NCBI GenBank assembly: GCA_963681505.1
Contig: OY811988.1
Location: forward strand, 4,447,735-4,511,734
Source: Eunapius fragilis
Taxonomy: Eukaryota; Porifera; Demospongiae; Spongillida; Spongillidae
DNA: 64,000 bases
Reading direction: 5' to 3'
Shown here: in pieces, positions 45,200 to 56,762 of the stretch
How the letters are laid out: each line of letters begins with the position of its first letter
Numbering within the stretch: the first letter of the stretch is position 1
Made by a program: the position numbers and the translations under genes
The notes under the pieces: model-generated
What the model was told of the DNA's origin: nothing
What the model saw: the letters and a program-made list of their open reading frames with translations, nothing else
Database searches by the model: none

Positions 45200-47394
45200 T
45201 CATTGACCTACAAAATGCATTCTAACGTTTGTCTTCCCTGTAATCACCTCCATTAATCTAATGCGATGTAAGTACTTCTTTACTCCTAGCTCCGTTTCAA
45301 GCGTTTTCTCATCAAGACGACACATCATGTACCCGTTGACCTTTTCCTTCTTGAATGTTCTCTTGTATGCTGATAAGTCAAGTTTTTCAAGAAGCTTTTG
45401 TACCTTAAGAGAATGAGATTTGATGTAATCTCCATTGAGCATGCATGCTTAAAGATGTGAGTAAATATGCAAGTATCATTTTAAAAATCCGGCTATGTTA
45501 AGACTGCACGTTATGATATACATGCACATGCACATGCACAGTTGAGATTACATATAAATCATGGAAATCAACTCCACCCCTCATGTTATCCATGAAAGAA
45601 AGCAATTCACTATAACTCAGGATTTTGAAATTAATTAACTACTTGATTTCTTTACCATATGTTGCAGTAGTTAGCCAAATACTAACAATCCAATTGGATT
45701 ATTGTAAAACATCGGTTAAGTAATTGTATCAAAATTATGAAAGTTATTCAAGATTACGGTTAGAGATAATTGATTTTAATAACTACTAGTAAGTGCATAC
45801 TAACCCAGTGTATCTCATAGATATACCTAGAAGGTTGAGAGCTAGCTGGGTCTGGTCATCACAGAAGACTCCAGCACCCCACATGCAGCCTACACAGATT
45901 TTATTCCACCTCCCCATCCTCCTGGGTCACTATGTACGATGCAATGGCGTCATAATGCTCCCTGGTGTGTTCTCCACATCCTGCCATATCCTTCTCCCCT
46001 CCACTATTTTACGCTGTGCATATATGGGGGTACATGCATGCATTATGCAAACTATAAAGTGTACATGCAATGAGGTAGCTCGTTGCAAGGCCAATCGTCT
46101 ATGCCTGTTATATAATATTCGAATGGTTTGCCTTTCTTTATTTTTTCATCATTACCATGCTGCATGCGTTAAGTTAGACATACATTTAGAGCAAGGGTGT
46201 AGTTTTCTCACGTACCATTGTATCATCAAGTGAGGATAAGAATTCGATGTTGGCTTTTCTATCAGCAATACCGATGCTGTCCGGAATGTCAATATTAGCG
46301 TACTCGTTGTCTGCTTGGTTCAATCCAGTAGTCCTTGCTGGTGATGGAGGCGGACTAGTCCCGCTTAAAGATTTCTCCCTCTTTGATAAACTGCCCCGCG
46401 GGTAATCGTAACCCGGGGAAGTGGCAGCATCAGCCGCAGTCGTCACCGGGGGAGTACCCGCTCCCGCGTAAGGCGCTTGACCCACCTGGGACGGCGCTTG
46501 CGGGAAGGAGAGTAACGTGCTTGTGCTAAATTGCTTGGGCTCGGACGATACGAGTAATTTCTTGCGCATTTCGTCCCCTGTGTACTCGTACACAGGCTTA
46601 ATAAACTTATGATCGTAAAAGGGCATTACGTAGATATCCAAAGGAGTGCTCACTGGTAGGCTAAACACAATCTTCTCCTGCTGTCTGTTGTAGCTGGCGA
46701 TGATGCTGCCCTTCTCGTGAATTTGGAGCAGGGTCACCTCGCAGAGCTCCAGTTCCGAAGGTAGCTCGCTGCAGTAGGCGTCAGGGAACGCGACCACTTT
46801 GACGGGCATTATTGTGGGGAAATAATGGAGAAGTTTGAACAGCGGGAGCTTCACGCTCGTTGACGCCGTAGTGAATCGGGCCGCGCACTTAGAGGGGACG
46901 CGCTTCTCCTTCAGCGTTGTGAGGCTGTACACGTCCAGATGATTCGGCGACGCGTTGACTACAATCAACACTTCCCCGGCCTCGATGGCCGACTTAGGGT
47001 CGTCGCCCCAATTCTTCAGAGCGCAGACGATCTTTGGCGTGGGAAGAGACGCCGCGACGTCCCCTGCTGTTCTGAATTCAACCGCCTGTCCGGCATAGGC
47101 TCTGTCGTGCACTAGGCCAAACTCAGAGGTAGCGTCTAGCGGTATTGCGTAGACCATACCTTTGGTGTCTTGCATCGATACCATGTCCGACTTGGCGGCG
47201 GCGTGTATGGTGAAGATGCTTCCTTCTGAGAGGTCGACCTGCTTGCTGCGCATCGTTCCCTTGCGTATCTGAACGGCGCGCGGGAGATAGTGGGAGGAGT
47301 ACTTGTCCACGAATGCTGCTAAGTTGAGACACACCCCTCCACCGAGTTGCTGGTCGGATCCGGAGACAGTCCGCGATAGCCTCTTTTCCTCCAT
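45200..47394 (-). CDS. CABIT-SAM protein, gene C
   Basis: Two coding exons, 47394-46216 and 45403-45200, joined in phase 0 (ACAATG|GTACGT...CTCTTAAG|GTA), give 460 residues. The single CABIT (~20-265; LAAFVDKYSSHYLPRAVQIR, PLDATSEFG, KCAARFTTASTSVKLPLFKL, FPDAYCSELP) is closest to CABIT 2 of gene B. A linker carries PPSPAR (PxxPxR, SH3-type) near 347 and EYANI (pYxN, GRB2-SH2-type) near 365. The SAM domain is 394-460 (LLEKLDLSAYKRTFKKEKVN, YLHRIRLMEVI). GAREM proteins bind GRB2 through both motif types; the same is inferred here. A CCTGCAG acceptor 12 bp upstream of the ATG implies a non-coding first exon. It converges with gene B, the stops being 806 bp apart. Confidence 0.92.
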
Positions 47395-47710
47395 CTCACA
47401 CCTGCAGGAGAAATGAGACGATTTGTTTTAAATGGCATCCATTGTGGGTATATCTACCGTTCCAAAAAAAACGAATGGTACTCGTGAGCGCCAATTTGTT
47501 ACACAGTCACGTTAGGAGCATGCAATTAGAAACTTATTATATTATACTGGAACGTTCTACGAGATTTTCCCCCTTAATTGTGGCATCATATCCAAATCAA
47601 ATCTTCTGAACCATTGATGCTATCGACTTCCTATTTCCAATACTGCATACAATTTTGGTGTCTTGCACAAGCAGGGTACCGACGTTAAGAAGTCCGATAC
47701 CCCAAGGGTC

Positions 47711-48701
47711 TGTCACGGCAAAAGTGGTCCTACCTAAAAGTGGTCCGGCGGACCACTTTTGGTCGCCAAAATTGGTCCGGCCGGATCACTTTTGGTCGCC
47801 AAAAATGGTCCGGCCGGACTATATTTGTCCGCCAAATGTGGACGGTCCGCTATTCGATCACTGAGTAAAAATACATGCAAAGTGTGTCCAAGCTTTTTTT
47901 TTCAGCTGGCTACTTACAACGTTATAATTGTAAGTTTCTTTCGAGGCGCCACGTACACATGCAAGTAAAAAATGGAGAGTGATGAATTATATAACGCTTG
48001 CGTGCTAGGGTAGCGTCAGGTATAGTGGGGGAGTGTGGGGGGGGGGGGGGGGGGGGGAGTGTTCGCGACATTTCCTTTCAAACGGTTAACTTGGTTAAGC
48101 AATGTTGTGTTACAATCCACCTAACATACGCTACGTAACAACGAAATACAAGGGGGTGGGGAACACTGCAACCATACTTACGTGGCGAAAGACCAACCGC
48201 ACTGGCGACTATACCAGAAATCTGCTTAATTGGATAAAACAGTCGTTCTCCCTCGTACGGAGCATGTTTTTGAATAAACAAAGCGGTATTAGTATAGAGT
48301 GAGGGCTGGCAATCTCTTGGAATCAGGTATGTTTATATAATTATCCCTCCAGTTTGCTGTATATTCAAGACAACCGACATCGGTACTCGCGGGTGGCGAA
48401 CACTATACCTACGCTACTCTACGCTTGCACACACAGGGTACACATTTCTTACCAAGTACTCATATGCTTCTTCTACTAGGTTCCCATTTTTGGCATCTCC
48501 CTCTCACGTACTTGAATAATCCATTTTCACATAGAATAAGACTAATCTCCACGTGTACGAGGTATTTATGTGCCCGGACCAATTTTGGATTAACCGGCCA
48601 AATTTTTGGCGTCATATTCGGTCCGGCCGGACCACTTTTGGTCGCCTAAATTGGTCCGGCCGAACCGATTTCCCCCCCGGACCAAATTTTTCGTGACAGG
48701 T
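47711..48701. mobile_element. ~990-bp TIR element inserted in a dispersed repeat
   Basis: Ends CTGTCACGGCAAAAGTGGTC and GGACCAAATTTTTCGTGACAG are ~21-bp inverted repeats. Subterminal arrays of GGTCCGGCCGGACCACTTTT and GGTCGCCAAAA follow inside each end. The sequence on either side, when joined, is collinear with the repeat at 39790-40060, which lacks the insert: this supports true insertion. No open frame of note; G21 at 48037-48057. TSD unclear (GGTCT occurs close to both ends). Confidence 0.75.
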
Positions 48702-49110
48702 CTCCAACCAGCCACATGCATCTTCAATATCGCTTTTAATTCGGTAAGTACGTAGAATTAAGGGTCCTGGCCCGTCGATATTGATTTGTTATGATTGATT
48801 GTTTAATTCTTACTTATGGAGATATAGCTGCGCAAAATGCGCTGCACGGCATCCTGTTCGATTCGCACCAATAATTTAGGCATTCAATGTGCATGTATAT
48901 GGAAGGCGGGTACCTAAATCATTGGCAACCTTGCACACACGGCTATAGCCGTGTATCTCCGTATACGTAACGGATGAAGTAATCAATAGCGACAGGACAC
49001 CTCACATACACCCCAAATTTGAAGCGATTTGAACGCTCCTACCAGCAGATGCATGTGGCGGTTTTGAATCGGACCTCGTAACGTATAGGTACCCTCTTTA
49101 TTATACAGAA
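48702..49110. repeat. Two inverted arms of the gene-B-upstream repeat
   Basis: 48702-48880 matches 39845-40030 in direct orientation (TCGATATTGATTTG, GAGATATAGCTGCGCAAAAT, CGATTCGCACCA). 48938-49095 matches 39820-39970 in inverse (AATCAATAGCGACAGGACA, TTTGAAGCGATTTGAACGCT). The arms are separated by about 60 bp and could form a large foldback. Confidence 0.7.
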
Positions 49111-49206
49111 TAGTGTAGTTTGAAGTGTTGAATAGGAACTCGATAGCGTAACAGTTCATGCAGAAGGTATAGCAATTTGATTTGGATGCTATATAATTGG
49201 GAGTTT

Positions 49207-49208
<2 letters not shown>

Positions 49209-49266
<58 letters not shown>

Positions 49267-49345
49267 CACACACACACGCACAAACACACACACGCATACG
49301 CATGCACACACACACACATGCACACACACATGCACACACACATAA
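49209..49345. repeat. (CA)n microsatellite with GCA variants
   Basis: A pure CA run at 49210-49264 followed by CACACGCA/CACATGCA variants. Frames on either strand are Thr-His or Cys-Val artefacts. Confidence 0.93.
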
Positions 49346-51619
49346 CGCATAAACACGCCATTGATTACAGTAACTGCATTTGAGACTGCATATGCAAAGC
49401 ATTTTTTGCCGTTATAGAGGGGAGGGGGTAGGAGCTAGTGGGAGGGAGGAGAGAGGAAGGGAGGATCGAGGAGAGGGGAGGGAAAGGTGGGGTGACGGCG
49501 GGGGTGGGAGGAATCAGAAATTAATGATATGGGAATTAAGGCGCCTGCATGACATAAATAATAATAATCCTAATTGCAGAGGATTCGAGAGTATATGTTA
49601 TATACCGCGCGTTATGTTGTTTTATGAATTATCATTATGCACCATTCCTCCCCTCTCCACCCTCCCCTCCAGTTCCGCTACCCTTCCGTGGACGGTGCAT
49701 GGAGACAATTAACCAGGCAACACAGCCAGAGCTGCTTGTAAAAGCAATTATACGCTCCCAATGCATATCCCAATGGAGGAGCTTGCATGCAGCTCTCCCT
49801 CATTGAAATCCCCCCAAAGATCACAGAGTGGCCTTAGGAGACACTCAGTGACACATTACCCCGGTTCTGCTCCCCCACCTCCCACCCTCCGTCCTATCTC
49901 CAAGCTCCTCTCTTACCTCCCCACACTTCACTACCACATCCCCACTTATATACCACCTCCACCACCTCCCCTCCCTCCCCTCCTCAGGCATGGTATCCAT
50001 ACACTCATGGCCGCGCAATGTTTGTGCATGCAGCGTACGACGCAATACATTCCATCAAGGCATCAACCGTGTGGGGGCCGGAACCAAACAAACAGGAGGT
50101 GGGGGTTGCTGTTTAGTAACTTGGGGGGGGGGGGGGGGGGGGGGGGGGGTGGGGGGGGGGGGGCTGAAGTAGTCCGTGGCGGAAGACTAAGCCTACCCCT
50201 CTCAATGAAGATGACATGCAGGCACCAAAGGAGATGGGAGGGGGGGGGGGGCGTGGCGCATATACTCGTACATTGCGACTAGTACAACTAAAAGTGATCG
50301 CACACAGGCAAAATGCGTAACTCTTCGTTTCCTAGTTAATTTACAGCAGTATTACCACATACCACAAGGAGCCAGTGTCTTACCTCTAAGGTTAACGAGT
50401 AGTAACGGACTGGTATTGCGTTGTCAAGGCACGCCTCCTTAAAAATTACTGGTCAATATTGCCCGAAAGACAGGTAAGATCGCCGGCCCACCACTGCCGT
50501 TGCTATATAGTACGTGCCGTTCAGCAATCGAGTACTATTAAGTCTGTGTTGATGAACGTATATATACGGTATCTGCATACCTCGAGTTCAAATACCGAGA
50601 CAGTTTTATGTGCTTAAAGCGTAAACAAAATAGATCAAACGATGGTACCGGGTGCTATATTATATAATCGCGCATGTCGTGTACGCATGTTCTGTGTGAC
50701 AATAAACTATACATTACAGTAAGCCGGCTTGATTACAAGTTTATCACGTGACACCCTCTTTGAAACCCAGGCATGCGCAAGTGCTGTACACTGGGCATAT
50801 CCCCGAAAGCCGGACTGACATTTCATCAGAGACAATATTGAAAAGGAAAGGTGAACTCTTAAAGTACAGAATTGAGAGGGGGGTGGGGGGGGGATGATAA
50901 CATTGTCCTGCATTACGTAGCCCAAAACAGGACGCGCACCCTTGCAAGGCGTGTAAACACGAGTCAAATTCTTTGCATTCTTTCCCGTGCCGTGCCTTGT
51001 AAATACATGCATGTATATTATGTTATAATAAACACTGAATCGCAACCATGAATTATATACATGTACTTACTTACATACATGCATGGGGCCGCGAAAAAGG
51101 TTTTATTTATTTTTCCCCCGTCAAGCTATCAAATTATCTAGAGATACCCAAGTTCTCTACGGCTCTTTATAACTCAATCGAAATGGTTCAATTACAATGC
51201 CCTGAATTCTTATTTTGAGTATATCGCCTTAGGTCCCTTATAGCGATAATTGTATGACACTCGTGTATATACATATGTATAAGGGGAGAAAGACAATCTT
51301 TTGCGATTGCTGTAACGGCCCCCAAGGCAGCAGGTATCATGTTATTCGTCATGAAACATATCCACCCTGTGTGATGAGTTAAGTTACATAGAAGCGTGTG
51401 ACATGCACCGTAATTACAATTACTGTACATTACTCACATGTGATTATTGAGAAAGCCTACACCCCTACACATATTACCACTGAAGTCATCAATTATCATA
51501 GTAACTGAGTGACGTATACTGACAAGGGAGGGAGGTTCATCTGGCTCCCAAACACATGACACAATCCACAAGCACAACAAACGAAGCACAGAACATGCAA
51601 CAGGTTTAAAAAGGAAAAT
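49346..51619. other. Intergenic, between gene C and MON1 3' end
   Basis: GA-rich stretch 49418-49510, C-rich stretch 49640-49985, G27-T-G13 at 50123-50163. No supported exon. An AATAAATAAA on the minus strand near 51105 is a possible distant polyadenylation signal for MON1. Confidence 0.4.
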
Positions 51620-54510
51620 CTAGAAGGTGTTCACTAAACTAAAAACGAGCTTTTCTTCGTCCTTCTGTTGGAGAAAATTATGAAAGCAGTAAATGCATGA
51701 GCCACTGGCGTGTACAGGTGTATGGGGAGCCACTGCCATGATGTACTTGATACATAACCCAAAATGTATGTAGCTCCCATACACCGGCCTGTGCAAGCAT
51801 GCATGTACATAATCTAACAGGACAAGTCATTATCAAGTACACCGGCTAGACAAAAATGCTAATTTGCTATATGCATTTGCAACATACATGTAACATGTAC
51901 ACGTAGGGAACACACTGAAATTGAAATACAAACTTACACGAATCCATCTGATTAGCTTGTTGCCTAGTGCAATGGCCTGCATCTTGGCTATGAGTGGGTC
52001 AAACACTATGTACAGGTCAAAGTCTGCTGTTTTCTGTGAGGAATTCAAGATGGTAATATTTGCAGCAACGAGGATGATAAAATAGGTGGTGATAAGTTGA
52101 TTGTGAATGGCCATTATATCTTGTATGGTGTAAAGCCTTCCTACACAAGTTAACCATGTATGTGTAGTGAGTAGTGAAGTACGTATGTGCCTACATGTCT
52201 GGGCACTCTTAGCGTATATATTAACAAAATTCACGTTCTCTCCGTTTTGCAGCAAATGTTTGGAGTAGTTGTAACGAATAAAACAGGGAGCCAGGTCTAA
52301 CTATTTTCTAATGCTTACATGTACAGCAACTACACAGATTGTAACCCCACCACTCAATGTTTTTCTTAAAAGGTGAAGTACATGACTGTATCCCTAAAGT
52401 ATTAACACTTTTTTTAATACAGTAGGGTGAAAATTGTAAATGCATACATGCCACATAGTTAACATGTACAGGTGCATACATGTATGCAACAATAAAAGGA
52501 AGCATACCCATGCCATGACGGCTTCACTGTTTCCCAGGTGGTAATAGATCTTGATTGGCCAGGCATCAGAATATATTTTTTGCTGCATGAGCATGTATAG
52601 CTCAAAAAGCCTTTGAGAAAAATGCTTACATCACCAACATGTACACAAACATGTACATACATGTATGCATATGCGTACCAACATACATTTATACAATAGC
52701 TGAAGTGATTCGCGCAATCTGATTGGTCAGTTGCAGGTATCTAAACTCGGTAGAAACCTCGTTAACCTAATCGTGTCCTCTAAATGCCAGCGGGCGGGTA
52801 TTCTACCATAAAATACCCCACCCGCTGGCACTTAGAATACCCGCAGTCTGGGGAGCAGACTGATTTGTATAGTAACTGGCTTGAACATATGGAAAAATTC
52901 ATCCACATATATAATTTAAAATAATGCAATACATAGGCCTACAATCGATATACTAATACATGTACATGCGCATGAGTTTTCGACAACGAATAATGTGCTA
53001 CGCTGTGTTGATAGGTCCGTAATGGACATTGAAGACTACGGATGAACAAAAGTTAAGAATATTTCTTTGAACTGCAAATGCTCGGGTATGTATAGGTAAG
53101 GTAAGTCTTCGCTATGCTGCTTGTCATGCTCTTCGACGAGCCAGTCCAATAGGTCAGCACTCAGCATATCCATTCCGAAAAGATCCTGTTGCTTACACAA
53201 AAACTGCGCTTGTGCAATGGATAATTAAAACGGCATTGGATACTATAACATACGCGTTGCTATTGTCTAAATCAGTTAGATACTGGAACCGAGGGATCTA
53301 CGTGATTTAGAATACCCTCGGGCCCTTAGTAGCACCCTCACTACGCTCGGGACGCTACAGCCCAGGGCCCTCGGGTATTCTACATGTAAATCACATAGAT
53401 CCATTGGTTCCAGTATCTAACTATTATGTATGTGTGTACATGTACAAGTACACACATACACAAAGCAAAATCTTTGTATCATGGACAACCAAACTGGCCC
53501 CGCCTACCAGTTCAATTCATACACAAGAATACCTTGCACCCAGTCTACAGTGCGCAGGTGCTGAGTGGTATGTAACCGAACACTGACCTGTCCATGTGCA
53601 CATCTTTAGGGATCAGGTACATTGGAGGTATGGCTGGCCATGTCACAGACGATGACTTTTTTAATTTGTACACAAAATGTCTGATCTCAGGAGACTGAAG
53701 GTGATCTGTACAGAGATAAAGCAATACTGTACCATTACATTAATGTAACATTAATGTTGGTCATCATACAAAATAACTTGTTTGGTTGATTGTTGAATAA
53801 TGATTAATTGATTGTTTGATGATCAATTGATTTAATTCTCAATGCATCAACACACACTACAAAATGGCATGCATGGTTTAGGTATTATTTAAATAATATT
53901 GTCTAACCCTGTATTTAAAATGGATACAATATAGCAAGAGATCTACTATAGGAAAGTTAGGATTTGAATTGATAAACACCTTTCGCAGTTATAGCTGCAT
54001 GCATTGCATATAGAGCTCGTAACTGCTAACCAACTATATTAGCAGGCAACTTAATATTTGTGTCAGTGGAAAATGCAAGGTGTGCTACTTGCACATGACC
54101 ATGAACATAGAAATAAAAACAAGCCTGAATCGAGCTACACCTTGTACATTTCTTTTCACAGAGGAGCTAGTAGCCTTATATGGAAACATACATGCATGTA
54201 CATTGAAATCCAAGTTTACTACATGCATAACATCACAGTATACACATAGATCATGCACATGTAAACATGGACGTGCACCGAACAAGACAATTTTTGTTCT
54301 TGTGCCATCTCTACATGACTAACCCCCCCCCCCCCCCCCCCCCCCCCACTCCTGTCCCCACATGCAGAAAAATAGTTGCCCCATTTGGAAAGTGAAACAT
54401 ACATGTACCTTTTGCTATATAGAAATACATGCATGTGTGCATGCATGTACATGTATGTACGTACATACGTATGAATGTATGAATGTATGAATGTATGTTT
54501 GATCTAAACC

Positions 54511-54546
<36 letters not shown>

Positions 54547-56475
54547 TAAGGGTGTACCTATGCTGTAGTCTGACTCCTGAACTGCTTGCTTGATGGCTCC
54601 CAAGCAACCCTGTTTATCCAGACGCTGCAATATTGAGGGGGTGGTACAGAATGAACCGGCTAGTCATGTAAACATGAAGCCACTTGACGCATGCACATGG
54701 GTAGGTGAATGTAAGGTACAATACAATTACAATAATGTACGCAGTACATTAAAGAATCACGAAATATAAATGATTTTTATTCTCCACTGAATGCATGTAC
54801 ATGTATATGTACCGTAAAGGATAGCATATAAGCTCCCCTGCCTCCGCTCCCATCGAAGGAAAAAAAAAAAAAAAAGACCTGCATTTAAATATGCATATCT
54901 CTATACTCTTGAATGCTGACATCATGGGGAGTAACATTGATTCTAATTAGATAGATTCTAATCGGAAAAAGTGAGCGATACGATGGTCTAAACATGAAGC
55001 ATTATTTTTTTATGGGTCAGGGGATGGGGGTGGGTGGAGTATGTGATACTTTATAATAAGTTCATACACAGATGCCAATAAAACACTCTAACCAAAAAAT
55101 TAATTTAGAAATACCAACTCTAATAACTCAATTAACTCCAATCAACAGTGGAAGTAAACCAGGTGGGTGGGTCTTGTTTATACACGTACATGTAGGTACA
55201 ACACTGAAGGTATGCATACTTGTACCTACATGCACTATATACAACAGTACCTACTTGGTCATGTCTAAAACATACATGTACACAATGACATGTGCACTCG
55301 TACTGCTTAATCAAGAATTCGTTTACATGAATGCTTACAGCACACACATCAACAGCCAACAGTGTGTATGTATCAGAACATAAGGATCCCCCCCCCCCCC
55401 CCCCCCCCCCCCCAACCCAATTGGAATAAAACAGCTTGTAACTGCGAAAACGTCCGCAAACTTTAAAAAAAAACCTTTTCAGGAAATAAAATGGTCCTAT
55501 ATGATTTTGAAATTAAGGTACGCAGAAGCACTTGTGGTTATGGAAATACATGTGCACATGTTTAACATGAGCCATTTTTTGGCAGGGAGCTAATACGCGA
55601 TACATTACGGTACTGTACTGCACAGCTAAATAGAAGAAACACAGATCTCATCCATGCACTGTACTGCTGCCATGGTTACACACGTACCTCTAGGATCTTC
55701 TCCTGGCATTCCTGCAGGGCAAAGAACTTCTCCTTGTCAGTTGAGATGAGGAGGAGGCAGGCGGGGGAGTCATCGGGGAGGAAGGACACATGGGCGTGGA
55801 GGAACCCTGTCTCGTTGAATCGGGGGAGGCAGATGGGTGTCCAATTGACGGCCGACTTGAAACTGGTTGAGGCGTCAACCAGATTCATGATGAGATGAAT
55901 GTCTGTGGGGGTATGTGTGGGTATGCGTGTTAGTATTTGTGTGTGCATGTACATGTATATACACATACATGTACATTGTAAATGTGTTACATGCAGGTAT
56001 AAGTACTTGTACATGTACAATGAATAATGTCATACGCAAACATACATGTACATACATTTAGTACAATGATATTTCAATTGGACAAGCTTCAATGCACATG
56101 TATCTATCATGTCAGTGACGTAGCCATGAAAATATTTATGGTAGTGCAAGCGACCATGAATTAATTGCCGACAACTGAGATGAGGTGCTGACACAACCTT
56201 GCGCCAGTGTTATGATTAATTACCAATCACTTTGGCCTGATAGGGCCTAGGCCCTACATGAACCAGGCCGCACCGTAGCTACACCACTGATCATGTGCAA
56301 TATAGCTACATGACCTTCTGTACCTATGAAATGCAGGTTGTATTCCTTGGGCTTCACATAGGTTATTAGATGGTTCTTGGCAATCAAAATGCTAAACAGA
56401 ACATCCTACAAGGAAGTACAAAATAAATAGTACAATTCCACAAACAACCCCTCCTCTCCCTCTCTCTCTCCCTCT

Positions 56476-56548
<73 letters not shown>

Positions 56549-56684
56549 TTCGCTCTGCACTGCTGTAAGATGGTAGTGATGGTTTGTCTCATGGTGGACA
56601 TCATTGGAAGACAACGTACCTGTGTAAGTAAGGTCTCCTCTGTCAAGGCATCCACATCCCTTAGAGAGTAACGGTGCACGCATG

Positions 56685-56762
<78 letters not shown>

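Noticed and set aside
48983-49402. Cys/Val-rich 139-codon frame
   Set aside because: (CA)n microsatellite read in the CVCVCV frame.
53604-53690. TTCAG at 53690 as acceptor of the MON1 exon
   Set aside because: Using it puts a stop in frame; the upstream CTGTACAG acceptor (exon start 53705) keeps the MON1 frame open and in phase with the previous exon.
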